Positions 16,846-26,986 are shown, counted from the first letter of the stretch. The stretch is 64,000 nt of DNA from an uncultured Verrucomicrobiota bacterium (GCA_903838675.1 CAILZI010000116.1:148978-212977); one strand, 5' to 3'. Notes: a model not told the origin generated them from the sequence alone. Numbers and translations are program-made.

Positions 16846-17991
16846 TTAGGCTGTGATTTTTTGTTCCCGCATCGCCAGCAGCTCATCAAACACGGCACTC
16901 AATTCGTCACCCTCAATCTGCTTTTCCCTCAGCAGTTCGCGGAAAACCTCACGGGGCTGGAGTTCACTGAGGGTGGGGCCGGTATGTTCCCATGTGGAAG
17001 CAAGGCTCTGAGGCAGGTCCGCGAGTACTTTTAAAACTTCAAATCGACCACCAGCGGCGTCACGAATCTGGCGGTCAAGATCGGCTTCCGGGGCATCAAG
17101 CTTCACCGTGACCTCCGCCCAGCTTGCGGCCGCAACCTTTTCAAGATCCGCGGCCAGTGTGGCGCGGCCGACATTGACACGCGTGAGCAGCCGCGCGACA
17201 GGGATTGAAAGCGTCTCAATTTTCATCCCCTCAGTATCGATCACGACGACCGATTTTTTGTCCGTAGCCTCGGAAAAACTGAGCGCTACGGGTGATCCGC
17301 TGTAACGCACATTCTCAAGCCCCGCGACCTTCTGCGGTTTATGCAGGTGCCCCAGTGCGGTATAGCCAAAGCCCTCAAACACATCCGCACCCACGGCACC
17401 CAGATTGCCGATGTGGATGTCCCGCTCGCTGTCACTCGTCGTCGCTCCCAGCACCGTGAGATGCCCCATGGCAATCATGGGGCGCTTCCCCGCCAGCGCA
17501 CGGCATGCGCCGAGTTGTGCTGCATAGTGTTCCCGAATGGCAGCGCGCACCTGGCTCTGCACGTCCGTCATGGACTCACCGACGGCGGCTTGCCGAAGAT
17601 CGCGTTCACGCAGAAAAGGCACGGCAGCGATCACAGCCTCATCGAGATCGACGATGTTCTCCCCCGCATGGCCAAAGACATGCACCTCGAAGCGCTTCAG
17701 CAGTTCACGCGGCGCATTGAGATGCGAGGCGGAGTCATGATTGCCCCCGGTGATGACGGCCTTCACGGTACGCAGATCGGCAAGACGCTTGAGGAAGTCG
17801 AAATACAAACCCACCGCATCCTGCGGCGGATTCGCTGCATCAAAGACATCCCCGCTCAGCAGCAGCGTGTCGATCTTCTCGCTGTGTAGCGTGTCGATGA
17901 GCCAGTCAAGAAAGGCGGCATGCTCCGGCAGGCGGTCACGCTCGACGAGTCGGGCGCCGAGATGCCAGTCTGCGGTGTGGAGGATGCGCAT
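16846..17991 (-). CDS. sbcD: Exonuclease SbcD (Mre11-like nuclease)
   Basis: This is a 381-residue metallophosphoesterase from the ATG at 17991 (MRILHTADWHLG); an in-frame ATG 33 bases upstream adds residues outside the family pattern. The metal-binding motifs appear in order: HTADWHLG, SGDVFDAANPP, GGNHDSASH, AMGHLTV and GHLHKPQ. It is the nuclease subunit of SbcCD and works on double-stranded ends and hairpins. It precedes sbcC by 3 bases on the same strand. Confidence 0.95.
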   Translation of the reverse strand: MRILHTADWHLGARLVERDRLPEHAAFLDWLIDTLHSEKIDTLLLSGDVFDAANPPQDAVGLYFDFLKRLADLRTVKAVITGGNHDSASHLNAPRELLKRFEVHVFGHAGENIVDLDEAVIAAVPFLRERDLRQAAVGESMTDVQSQVRAAIREHYAAQLGACRALAGKRPMIAMGHLTVLGATTSDSERDIHIGNLGAVGADVFEGFGYTALGHLHKPQKVAGLENVRYSGSPVALSFSEATDKKSVVVIDTEGMKIETLSIPVARLLTRVNVGRATLAADLEKVAAASWAEVTVKLDAPEADLDRQIRDAAGGRFEVLKVLADLPQSLASTWEHTGPTLSELQPREVFRELLREKQIEGDELSAVFDELLAMREQKITA

Positions 17992-18086
17992 GCGGTTGAA
18001 TAGGAAGGGCAATTGCTCCTGCAAGCACCGACATCAACAAGGAGACCGGCCAAAAGTTCAACGCACTGGCATGCCCACACCAGGGC

Positions 18087-18674
18087 TCAGTTACGATTCA
18101 GAAGTCTTCGCACTTCCTCTTCGGAATACGCACTTTTTTTACCTGCACCTTTGTCATTGTAGTTTTCGATGATCTTCGGCGCTTTGCCAAGGCTTTTGGA
18201 GTGCGTCAGGGCGGACCCGGTTTTGAATTGATTATCCGCACCGCTGAAAAGGCTGTCACTTTCGCGGGCCTTCTGGCTGCCAAAGCGTGACTCAACGGTC
18301 TTGAAGCCGTTCTTCTTGGTGAGCGCTTGTTTGTCTCCCAGCGCGTAGGTCATGTCGAACTTTTTTACCTTTGATTTGCCGTACAGGCTCTGACTGGTCT
18401 TGAACTCCTTCTGCCCGGAGTACGAGTCGGCGCCGTTGAAGCTTTTGGAATGATGCGTCTGCTTTTGAAAATGCGATCCCGCGCTGCCATTCGCCAGCTT
18501 TGGATCGTTCATAAATTTCTCATACTTGCTTCGCTTGGTCAGATCCATCCCCGAAGTAGTGCGCTTCACCAGCGATTGCTCTACTGGATCCTCCTTTTTC
18601 TTCTTTGTGGTTAAGCACTGGCACAGGACAACAGATGCGCTGAGGCAGAACAGAAGTCGCACGGTTGGATTCAT
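18087..18674 (-). CDS. Putative lipoprotein coupled to giant TPR gene
   Basis: This is a 195-residue protein of no family I recognise. The N-terminus MNPTVRLLFCLSASVVLCQC looks like a lipoprotein or secretion signal with a Cys at 17 or 19; the lipobox is not canonical. The mature part is very rich in Lys, Ser, Gly and Phe, lacks Cys, and has loosely repeated elements such as HSKSFNGADSYSG and FGSQKARESDSLFSGAD, suggesting a disordered or extended protein. Its ATG overlaps the TPR gene's TGA in an ATGA junction, so translation is coupled. The ordered C-terminus ends EEEVRRLLNRN. Confidence 0.7.
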   Translation of the reverse strand: MNPTVRLLFCLSASVVLCQCLTTKKKKEDPVEQSLVKRTTSGMDLTKRSKYEKFMNDPKLANGSAGSHFQKQTHHSKSFNGADSYSGQKEFKTSQSLYGKSKVKKFDMTYALGDKQALTKKNGFKTVESRFGSQKARESDSLFSGADNQFKTGSALTHSKSLGKAPKIIENYNDKGAGKKSAYSEEEVRRLLNRN

Positions 18675-21600
18675 GGCTGAGGCGAGGTTTTGGCGGTCGT
18701 CTGCCGGGTGAGGAACAGGATTTCCTGTTTCACACCTCCTGGCAGGCGGAACTTTGGCAGCTCCGTTTCGATGTCCCCAAGTCTGCCCCAGCTTTGGTAG
18801 AGTTCAAAGATGAGTTTTGCCGACTCGGCCGGCATGGTCCAGTTCATGCGCATGAGAAAAATCTCAGCTGCTTCAAAATTCTGCTGACGCATGAGGAAGC
18901 GTGCCTGTGCGGCAAACAGCTCCGGCTGCAGCGCTGCGGTGTCTTCCAGACGCTGCAGCGCCGCCGCCAGCAGTTCATGCGCGAGTCCTGCATGGCTGGT
19001 GTTTTCAAAAGCCAGCGCCCACTCGATCGTCTGCGCGCCGCCAGGGAAGTTCAGCCGGAGTGTTTCACTGAAAAGTTCCTTCACCGCCGCCTCATCATGC
19101 AGTGCATGTGCCACCCGCACGGCCAGCGGCAGCTTGCGCCCCAGCTCGCGAAATGTCGGTATGCCGGCCACGATCTCGCAGGCATCCCAGGCCCATCCAG
19201 CACGTCCTGCCAGGAGCATTTCTTCAGCGGCCAGCTCAATGCAGATCCTGTCTTTTTCCTCCACTTTCTGCCAGGCGCTGATGAAATCCTCATGCGCTTC
19301 CGGTGGCAGTCCAGCCGAGAAAGCGCTCAGTGCCAGCGCTGCGAGCGGCCGGTCCGTGCCCGCCCTTGCCTCGGTTCGCAGCATCGCGGCCCAGCCTGCG
19401 GCTTGTTTGCCTGCGGCCAGTCCTTTGAGCCAGCCGTGCATGTCTATGAGTGTATCGCGGTCCCTGGTCGTGGTGCGAAACAACGCGGCGATCTGCGCCC
19501 GCCCGCGTTCCGGCGCCCAGTCAGCCGCTGCCGCCAGCACCTTCAGCTGTTCCAGCCGCAGCGTGAATCGTTCATGGTCGCCTTTGATGGTTCGGTCGGC
19601 TTGGGTGAGAAGGTTGAGCGCCTCGGCTGCACGGTTGTGGGTGCGCAGCCCCGTGGCCAGCGCCACCACGCATGGCAGGGATTTGCGTTCGACACACAGC
19701 GTCATGAGATCGCGAATCTCATCTGCGGCACCAGCCGCTGTGGCAATCTGGCAGCGCAGTTTCAGCAGCTCCTGAGCGACGGGATCCAGCGGCTCTGCGA
19801 GAGGCACTTCACGCAGCACCTTCAGTGCTGCTTGGGGTTGCGCAAGACGCTGGAGGATCTGACCGCGATGCAAGCTGGCCTCGATGTCGAGGTCGGTGCC
19901 TGCCTGATCATTCGCCACATAGCAGGCGTGCAGGCGATCCCAGGCGGAAAGGGCGGCCTGATCGTTCTGCATGCGTTCCTGCAGCAGGCCGAGTTCACGC
20001 AGGTAGGAAACCTCATGCGGCCGGCGGCGCTCAAGCACCTGTGAAAACTGCTCACGGAATCCCTGACGACGCAGCTCATCCACATTGAAATTGCGCGCCA
20101 GAAACATGGCATGCTTCTCGCGCAGGGTGTCATCTCCGGGTTGTGGCGGCTTGAGTGGTGGTTCGGCGAGCAGCAGCTTCAGCGCAAAGCTCATCCCCGG
20201 CTCGATCTCCATCGACGTTTCACACACTCGCAGCAGCCAAAGCGCATAGTCGGGATTCGATGGCGCGCGGTCTGGCAGCATGCTGTAAATGTCGATCGCC
20301 TCCCGCACAAAGCCTGCACTCTCCAATCGACTGCCAAGGTTGCCGAGTGTGTCCACTGAGTGTTCGGTGCGAAGATCGACTGCGGCCAGGTGCTCGCGGA
20401 TCATTCGCCGCCGTGTGGGATAGTCCACACCGCGCAACTTGCCAAGCAGGTCATTGATTCGCCATTCGCCAAATTCCGAATCCGAACGTGGCCCCAGCAT
20501 TGTGGCCCCGTAGTGCTGGGCAAGGTCGGCGTTCGCGCCTTTTACCACGCTGCCGAGTCCCTGCTGCACCAGCAGCGCTTCTATCTCCCGCGTTTCTTCC
20601 CACAGGCTGCGCAGATGCGGCGGTTCTTCATAACGAGACGATCCCTGTGGGAGAAGGCTGCCTTTGGAATCCGTCATATCTCGCTGGGCGATAAACGGCC
20701 CCGACAGAAACCGGCCCAGTGACTCTCCACCGGTTTGATCCGCACCCGCCAGGCCAGCTACCGCCGCTTTGCGAATGGCCGTCAGCGCAGAAGGCTGGGT
20801 GCGCTGCAGCCTGCGCCATGCATCCTGCAGCGCCTCCTCGCGCTGCTGCTCAGAGTTCGTAATGCGGCTCAGATAGGAAAGGCTCAGCAAAAACGGATCA
20901 TAGGTGGTTCGGTAATTTTCCGCAGACACCGGGCCGCTTACCGCCACATCGAGGTACTGCCTCGCCAGCTCCCAGCGCTCCGCGCTTTCAGCAATGCGAG
21001 CCAGGAACAGCGAGTAATCCATTTCCATCTCCGGTGAATTGAGTGGCAGGCAGGCGCCGAGCGCCAGCGCCTCGTCATACCGCTGCTTGTCCTGCAGCTT
21101 GCGGGTCAGTTCCACGATGGCGGAGTTGCGCAGCACCCGGCTGCTGCCCAGTTGAGCGAGGTCGCCGGGACGGAATCGGAAAGTGTTCACATCCAATAGC
21201 ATCGAGACACACGCCTGCAGCAGGCTGGCTCGTGCTTTCAGCACCTCAGGCGACCATCCTTTCTCGCTTGCCCAGGTTACCGCCTCATCCATTCCATGGC
21301 TGTGAAGCATCAGCCAGATCATCGCAAACTGCGCCTCCAGCTTGGTCGTGTCAGGCAGCACCTTCTTCAGCACCACGCGAAACTCCGCGCCTGCACCGGC
21401 ATAAAACAGCGCCCAGAGTTTCTCTACTTCGTTCGCCTGTTCGCCTGTGCTCCATTGTTTGATCCACTCGCTCAGCGCCTCCCCACCATGGGCACGGCGT
21501 AGTTTCGCGAGTTCTTCAATCGCTCGCAGCCGCACCAGTGCCGCGTCGTCTGGCAGTTCGGCAAACTCCGCCCTTGGCTGGCCAAGGAAGGCCCGCAGTG

Positions 21601-24600
21601 TGTCCAGATCTTTTCGCTCCAGCCCCGGGGCTAGGTCCAGCAGTGAGACAATGTCCCCCGTCGTCACGGCTCCACCGGTGCGCCGCGTATCCGTCAAAGG
21701 GAGAGGCGCGCGCGCGCCGCTGGTTGCATAATTGCGCACTTTCACCGGTGTGCTCAGCACCGCCTGCAGTTGCTTCTCCGCCTCAGCTTCATCGGCAAAT
21801 CGCAGGCACTTCAGTGCCAGGCGCAATCGCGCACGGCCATCCCAGGAACGCACCTGGATCATCTGCTCATACACCCTTCGTTCTGCTTCATCCTGTCCAG
21901 AGCTTTGGTAATACTTTGCAAGTTCCTCCAGTGCTGTCGCATCCTGGGCAAACCGGCTCTCTAGGCGCCGCCTGATGCGGTCGGCCTCGGTGATTTGAAA
22001 CGTCTGTTCCAGCAGTTCCACCAGCCGCCGCGACTCAGCCGCGATCTCCTTTGGTGGAGCGATTGCGGCGATCTGTTTTTGAAAATAAATTGCTGACTTC
22101 AGGTCCGCCACCTTCAGCGCTGCATCGCGCAATTGATCGAGCGAAAACTGCGTGTCCGGTGAGGTGTAATACGCCTGCTTCATGCTCGCGAACGCTTTCA
22201 CATGCTCGCCGCCGCGCTCATACACCTGCGCCAGTGCTTCATGATAAAACCCGTCGAACGGATGTCGCTGCACGCGTTCCACCAGTGCTCGCTCCAGGAG
22301 TTTCAGGCGGTCGCGCGCCACACTGGGTGCCAGTTCGCCGCCGCTTGCATCCGAAAACGTCAGCCGGTCAATGCAGCGTCTCAGTACTTCACGGCGGCGT
22401 TTCACATCCGTCTCACGTTCCAAAATCTGCGCCTGCACCTCCACGTGGTCCGTGATGCGATGCTGCCTCAGCAAAATGTCCGCATAATTTTCCAGCAGGG
22501 GGATGGCAGCCGGGCCATCAATCCGCTTCACCGCCTGCTTCCACAGCGCCAGCGCATCATCCGCACGGCGTTGCAGGAAATAAATTTGGGACAGCGCCGA
22601 GAGCAGCTGACCTGAGTCCGGAAACTCGCGATACATGCGTTCCAGCAGCTTCGCCGCAGCCACGCCTGGTGGCGGCAGGGGATTGTTGCTCTTCCACCCG
22701 GGGCTGCTCGTCTCTGAGTCTGCCCGCCGCTCCGATTCCATCAGCAGTTCCGCCAGTCGCAGCGTGTACCGCACGCGTCCCGGGGCATCCAGCTCAGACA
22801 GCCGTCGCAGCTGCCGCTCCATGAGTGAATAGTTTTCATCCTCCTGCGCCAGATCCAGTTTCAACTGCTCCACAACCACTGACACCACCTGTTTTTTTTC
22901 CGTCACCGGATCAAACTCCAAGGAGTTTAGCAGTTGATAGGCATCCTCGAACTGATTCGTGCGCACCGCCCACCAACAACCACGAAACCGTGCGGCTTGT
23001 ACATCCTTGGATTTGGGATCAGCCTTCTTTGCGCTGGAGATGACTTTTTGTGCGAACTCCAGCACCCGCTCAGGCAGCTTTTCACGCTTGGTGCCTTCGC
23101 TGTCTCCTGCGTCGCTGGCAAAGCTCACACCTGTGAATGCATCTGGCAGCTTGAACTCGGCAGCCAGTCCTTGAAGCTTAGGCACCGCCTTGGTGTCTCC
23201 CATCAGGATCGAGAGCATGCGCTCATCCACATCCACACGCTCCTCGTCCGTCATGCTGGCATGCCAGGCCTTTTCAATCCATTCCGTCGCCTCATCATTT
23301 TCACCCTGTTCAGCGAGCAATTCCGCCAGATGCAGCCAGGCATCGCGGCCCGCACCCGGCTTGGAAACTGCTTCACGCGCCAGAATGATCGCGCTGTCGA
23401 GGTTGTTGCTGGCTGCCAGAAAGGTCGAGGCATCACTCAGTCGTTTCTGCCGTTCTTCCTGATTGGTCGCACTGTCGGTGAACCCATGGAGCAGCTTGTC
23501 CTCCGCCGCCACATCACGGCGTGCGCGGAAGAACCCCGCCAGATCAAAGACCGCTTCTGCTTTATCTGGGTTGCGTTCTACGCGCGCGCGCAGGATTTTT
23601 TCAATGACCGAGTCGAGTGCTCGTGTTTGAGCAAAGCCCAAAATCTGCTTTTCCACGTCGGTGGAGTTTTGCACTTCCAGCAGTTTCAGCAGGCGCTCTT
23701 TTGCACTGGTTGCATCTCCATTGCGCAAATCTGCTTCAGCACGCAGCATCACGATGGCCGGCAGATCACTGCCATCGTTTTTGAGCCGTTCATCGAGCAG
23801 TTTCGCAGCATCGGCGGCACCCTCGTGATCCAGCAGTGTTCGCACCAGCTGCCAGCGGTAGTCTTCAACCTGTGGCACGGCCTGAACCAGGGCGCGCAGC
23901 CAGCGCACCTGTTCGTCCGGTTCCACTGTAAGTTCAAAAAAACGCGTGGCATCCAGCAGGGCCTGTTCTGATGGAGGTGCGCTCTGGGCTGCTGCCACCA
24001 ATGCCTTCTGCAAATCTTCCAATGTTCCAAAGCGTTCATGCAGCCGCACTCGCCTGCGAAAAAAATCAAGATAACGACCATCCCGGAAATGCAGCAGAGC
24101 CAGTCCGTCTGTAAGCGCCTTGTCAGCTTTCGCAAATTGGTCTGCGTGTTCGTAGATGCGCGCCAGATCATAGAGGGCGTCGAGTTTGCGCTGAGGGTCT
24201 TTTTGATCTGCCAGCTTGGAGAAAAAGTTGGCTGCGCGCTCTGGGAAGCCCGCTTGCAGTAGGAGCTGAGCCACCTGGCGGGCCAGATCAATGTCCTGCG
24301 GCTTTTGCAACGCGGCGCGCTCATATGCATCCGCTGCCTCGGCATTTCTTCCACTTGCCATGGCAAGCCCCCCCAGTTCAATCCACATCTGGGGGGCCTG
24401 GGGATCATCGGCTGGTGTGAGTTCGGCTGCTTTTTTGATCAGGGTGAAAGCTGTGGCTGGGTCGGACAGTTCGCGGGCTACTTCGGCACGGGATTTTAGC
24501 AGGATGAGGTTCTTTGGCGCAGCCTTGAGCAGATCGTCGTAAAGTTGTGCAGCGCGTTTCAGGTCGCCGCTGCGGCGGATCAGATGGGCTTCGACGATCT

Positions 24601-24868
24601 TTACTGCTTCAAATTTCGATTTTTCGGCCTGCTGGGAGACGTTTTCGACGAGGAGTTTGGTGGCGTCATGCTTCTCATAGAGCGTCCAAAGGAGGTCCAG
24701 AATGCGTCCATATTCCGGTTGTTGCACCAGAAGTGACAGATATACATTGGCCAGCTTCGTTTCGCGCTCGGCCCAGGGTTTTGCGGTGGTCTGCGCGTGG
24801 GCTTGAAAAGTCAAAGCGAGTGCCAGCGCCCCCACAAGGCGCCTGAATCTCCAGAACTGGCCCGGCAT
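18671..24868 (-). CDS. Very large secreted TPR-repeat protein
   Basis: From the ATG at 24868 this is 2065 residues, beginning with the signal peptide MPGQFWRFRRLVGALALALTFQAHAQ. An in-frame start 51 bases upstream would add residues ahead of that signal. The rest is alpha-helical with many tetratricopeptide-like units, for example AAQLYDDLLKAAPKNLILL, AADAYERAALQKPQDIDLA and ALALWKQAVKRI. There are no enzymatic motifs. It is expected in the periplasm or on the cell surface as a protein-binding scaffold. The stop overlaps the start of a small lipoprotein gene, so the two are likely partners. I cannot name a function. Confidence 0.8.
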   Translation of the reverse strand: MPGQFWRFRRLVGALALALTFQAHAQTTAKPWAERETKLANVYLSLLVQQPEYGRILDLLWTLYEKHDATKLLVENVSQQAEKSKFEAVKIVEAHLIRRSGDLKRAAQLYDDLLKAAPKNLILLKSRAEVARELSDPATAFTLIKKAAELTPADDPQAPQMWIELGGLAMASGRNAEAADAYERAALQKPQDIDLARQVAQLLLQAGFPERAANFFSKLADQKDPQRKLDALYDLARIYEHADQFAKADKALTDGLALLHFRDGRYLDFFRRRVRLHERFGTLEDLQKALVAAAQSAPPSEQALLDATRFFELTVEPDEQVRWLRALVQAVPQVEDYRWQLVRTLLDHEGAADAAKLLDERLKNDGSDLPAIVMLRAEADLRNGDATSAKERLLKLLEVQNSTDVEKQILGFAQTRALDSVIEKILRARVERNPDKAEAVFDLAGFFRARRDVAAEDKLLHGFTDSATNQEERQKRLSDASTFLAASNNLDSAIILAREAVSKPGAGRDAWLHLAELLAEQGENDEATEWIEKAWHASMTDEERVDVDERMLSILMGDTKAVPKLQGLAAEFKLPDAFTGVSFASDAGDSEGTKREKLPERVLEFAQKVISSAKKADPKSKDVQAARFRGCWWAVRTNQFEDAYQLLNSLEFDPVTEKKQVVSVVVEQLKLDLAQEDENYSLMERQLRRLSELDAPGRVRYTLRLAELLMESERRADSETSSPGWKSNNPLPPPGVAAAKLLERMYREFPDSGQLLSALSQIYFLQRRADDALALWKQAVKRIDGPAAIPLLENYADILLRQHRITDHVEVQAQILERETDVKRRREVLRRCIDRLTFSDASGGELAPSVARDRLKLLERALVERVQRHPFDGFYHEALAQVYERGGEHVKAFASMKQAYYTSPDTQFSLDQLRDAALKVADLKSAIYFQKQIAAIAPPKEIAAESRRLVELLEQTFQITEADRIRRRLESRFAQDATALEELAKYYQSSGQDEAERRVYEQMIQVRSWDGRARLRLALKCLRFADEAEAEKQLQAVLSTPVKVRNYATSGARAPLPLTDTRRTGGAVTTGDIVSLLDLAPGLERKDLDTLRAFLGQPRAEFAELPDDAALVRLRAIEELAKLRRAHGGEALSEWIKQWSTGEQANEVEKLWALFYAGAGAEFRVVLKKVLPDTTKLEAQFAMIWLMLHSHGMDEAVTWASEKGWSPEVLKARASLLQACVSMLLDVNTFRFRPGDLAQLGSSRVLRNSAIVELTRKLQDKQRYDEALALGACLPLNSPEMEMDYSLFLARIAESAERWELARQYLDVAVSGPVSAENYRTTYDPFLLSLSYLSRITNSEQQREEALQDAWRRLQRTQPSALTAIRKAAVAGLAGADQTGGESLGRFLSGPFIAQRDMTDSKGSLLPQGSSRYEEPPHLRSLWEETREIEALLVQQGLGSVVKGANADLAQHYGATMLGPRSDSEFGEWRINDLLGKLRGVDYPTRRRMIREHLAAVDLRTEHSVDTLGNLGSRLESAGFVREAIDIYSMLPDRAPSNPDYALWLLRVCETSMEIEPGMSFALKLLLAEPPLKPPQPGDDTLREKHAMFLARNFNVDELRRQGFREQFSQVLERRRPHEVSYLRELGLLQERMQNDQAALSAWDRLHACYVANDQAGTDLDIEASLHRGQILQRLAQPQAALKVLREVPLAEPLDPVAQELLKLRCQIATAAGAADEIRDLMTLCVERKSLPCVVALATGLRTHNRAAEALNLLTQADRTIKGDHERFTLRLEQLKVLAAAADWAPERGRAQIAALFRTTTRDRDTLIDMHGWLKGLAAGKQAAGWAAMLRTEARAGTDRPLAALALSAFSAGLPPEAHEDFISAWQKVEEKDRICIELAAEEMLLAGRAGWAWDACEIVAGIPTFRELGRKLPLAVRVAHALHDEAAVKELFSETLRLNFPGGAQTIEWALAFENTSHAGLAHELLAAALQRLEDTAALQPELFAAQARFLMRQQNFEAAEIFLMRMNWTMPAESAKLIFELYQSWGRLGDIETELPKFRLPGGVKQEILFLTRQTTAKTSPQP

Positions 24869-24933
24869 AGACTTCACGGCTGGATCATAGATGCCTTTGC
24901 TGGCTGCGCCAAGCTGCAAGACGTTGCACTGAG

Positions 24934-25632
24934 TTACTTCAGGAGCTTGGCGAGGTCGGGGGCCACTTTGTGGAGTTCTTCGGCGATGATGGCGGCGATG
25001 ACTTCGGCACCGTGGGCGTTGAGGTGGGTGTGATCGGTGGTTTTATCGTCCTTGTTTTTGGGGACAATTGGGGGATTGAATGTGTCGGATTCCGCAATTC
25101 CGAGCTTGTTGTGGAGGTCGACGCTGCGCGTGAAGAGGTCGACGAGGGGGATGTGCTGTTCGGCGGCGACTTTGGTGGCGGCATCGGCCCAGGGTTTGAG
25201 TTCGCCGCGAATTTTGCCTTTGTCGAAAGTGCGGCGGGCGAGGGAGGTGACGAGGATGGGTTTGGCACCGATGGCGCGGGCTTCCTGGATGAAGCGGGTG
25301 AGGTTTTGCGGGAAGGTGGTGGCGGGGTCGGTTTCACGTTCGGGGCCTTTGCCGGGCATGTCGTTGTGGCCGAACTGGATGAGGATGAAGGCGGGCTTGG
25401 AGTCGATGACCTTTTTCCAGTTGCCGGAGTCGCGGAAGCTTTTGGAGCTCTGGCCGCCGCGGGCGAAATTGAGGCACTCGGCGTTGGGGCCGAGGAGTTT
25501 GGCGAAGGCGGCACCCTAGCCGGCTGTGTCGGTGACGGTGGAGTCGCCGGCTAGGGCGACTCGGGTGCGAGGTTCATCAGCGTGGCTGATGCTGAGGCAG
25601 AGGGCAAGGAGGAGGAGGCAATGGCGGAGCAT
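24934..25632 (-). pseudogene. SGNH-type (rhamnogalacturonan acetylesterase-like) esterase with internal amber codon
   Basis: The frame from ATG 25632 to the stop at 24934 encodes 232 codons with one in-frame TAG at codon 39 (bases 25516-25518). Around it the family pattern is intact. A signal peptide (MLRHCLLLLALCLSISHA) is followed by block I LAGDSTVTDTAG, then the TAG where relatives have Trp, then GAAFAKLL. Block III is IQFGHNDMPGKG and block V is DHTHLNAHGAE. It resembles secreted esterases that deacetylate plant pectin. TGG to TAG is a one-base change, so it may be a recent nonsense mutation, a base error, or a readthrough site. It starts 9 bases after the trmB stop. Confidence 0.75.
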
Positions 25633-25641
25633 GGTCGGATT

Positions 25642-26277
25642 TTAACGTCCGATTTTCTGCCATCTCGCACGGTGAATGGTGCGGCCCATGTGCAGCCAGT
25701 CGGTTTCGAAGTCGGTGGTGGGGTAGAAGAAGGCGTCGGCGGGCCAGTCGAGGCGGGTGAACTGGTGCTCGCGGGTGGCGAAGCTGGTGAGGGCGTCTTC
25801 GAAGTAGGGCTGGTCGTCGGTCTTGAGGAGGAATTCGCCGCCGTCGGTGAGGATGCGGGAGAGGCCGTCGATGAATTCGCTTTGGTTGACGAGACGACGG
25901 GCGACGTGGCCTTTCTTGGGCCAGGGGTCGGGGCAGAGGAGGTGGAGGCGGGAGACGCCGGAGGTGGGCAGGAGCCAGCCGACGGTGTAGGCGCTTTCAA
26001 GGCGCATGATGCGGGCGTTGGGAAGCTGCTGGTTGTCGATCTTGCGGGCGGTTTTGATGACGCGGCCGAGCATGCGCTCGACGCCGAGGAAGTCACGCTC
26101 GGGGTGGTGGGCGGCCATGCCGGTGAGGAAGGTGCCGTCGCCGCAGCCGAGATCGATTTCGAGGGGGCGGGCGGGGTCGGGGAGGATTTCAGCGCGGGTG
26201 AGTTCGCGGAAGTGATCGGGGGGCGTGAAGAGGGCGGGCACTGAGCATGGAGTGCCGATGAATGGGGGCTCTGCCAA
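25642..26277 (-). CDS. trmB: tRNA (guanine-N7-)-methyltransferase TrmB
   Basis: The SAM-binding motif EIDLGCGDGTFL, the DFLGVER acidic motif and the TrmB signature LLCPDPWPKKGH are clear, with C-terminal segments LLKTDDQPYFEDAL and FETDWLHMG as in the family. It methylates G46 of tRNA in the cytoplasm. The start is uncertain: no suitable ATG is in frame close to the conserved part. TTG at 26277 gives 211 residues and GTG at 26241 gives 199 residues. An apparent extension to 26652 is unrelated in character and overlaps the divergent gene. The broken esterase gene follows closely. Confidence 0.9.
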   Translation of the reverse strand: MAEPPFIGTPCSVPALFTPPDHFRELTRAEILPDPARPLEIDLGCGDGTFLTGMAAHHPERDFLGVERMLGRVIKTARKIDNQQLPNARIMRLESAYTVGWLLPTSGVSRLHLLCPDPWPKKGHVARRLVNQSEFIDGLSRILTDGGEFLLKTDDQPYFEDALTSFATREHQFTRLDWPADAFFYPTTDFETDWLHMGRTIHRARWQKIGR

Positions 26278-26367
26278 GTGAAGATTTTGGGCGGGTGATC
26301 TAAAATGGCGGGGCTTGAGGGGGCGAGTGGGCTGGCTATATTTGGAGGAAACCCCTTTCCGACCACC

Positions 26368-26892
26368 ATGCCGATTTACGAGTTCTACTGCCCTGACAAC
26401 AACAAGCTCTATTCCTTTTTCGCCCGGACGCTGTCGTATCGGGACAAGCTGCCGGTGTGCCCGGATGGGGAGGGTTTGAGGATGGAGAAGCGGGTGTCGG
26501 CGTTTGCTGTGATCGGGAAGGCGAAGGAGGAGTCGGCGGATGATCCGTTTGCGGGGGTGGATGATGCGAAGATGGAGAGCTTCATGGCGGACATGGAGCG
26601 GGAGATGGGCGGGATGGACGAGGAGAATCCGGATCCGCGTCAGCTCGGGCATTTTATGCGCAAGATGACGGACATGATGGGTGACAAGACGCCGCCGGAG
26701 CTGCGGGAGATGGTGCGGCGGCTGGAAGCGGGGGAAGATCCGGAGAAACTGGAGGAGCAGTTTGGTGGGATGGATGAAGGGGAGGGGGCAGACGCGCTGT
26801 TTTCACAGATGCTGACGCGGGCGAAGGCTGCTCGGAAACAGCCGATGAGGGACCCGAAGCTGTATGAGATGCGAGATTTTGTTAAAGAATGA
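26368..26892 (+). CDS. FmdB-type zinc-ribbon-like protein
   Basis: This is a 174-residue protein from ATG 26368. The first 45 residues (MPIYEFYCPDNNKLYSFFAR, then LPVCPDGE) follow the FmdB putative regulatory zinc-ribbon pattern, but only one Cys remains at each knuckle, so zinc binding is doubtful. The remainder is highly acidic and Met-rich (MADMEREMGGMDEEN, KMTDMMGDKTPPELREM) and probably helical. A function has not been established for the family. It is divergent from trmB. A GGAGGAA lies 20 bases upstream, too far for a standard ribosome-binding site. Confidence 0.7.
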   Translation: MPIYEFYCPDNNKLYSFFARTLSYRDKLPVCPDGEGLRMEKRVSAFAVIGKAKEESADDPFAGVDDAKMESFMADMEREMGGMDEENPDPRQLGHFMRKMTDMMGDKTPPELREMVRRLEAGEDPEKLEEQFGGMDEGEGADALFSQMLTRAKAARKQPMRDPKLYEMRDFVKE

Positions 26893-26986
26893 GATGCTGG
26901 ATGCTTGAGTGTGCGCAGTCCGGTGGATAGAGGATTGAATAAAGTCCGGTTGCCGTACTTGCGCGGCTGGGCAAGATGCTTAGTGC

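Noticed and set aside
26277..26652. N-terminal extension of trmB on the minus strand
   Set aside because: The extension is Arg/His-rich, antisense to the FmdB-like gene and unlike the TrmB N-terminus, so the later TTG/GTG start is preferred.
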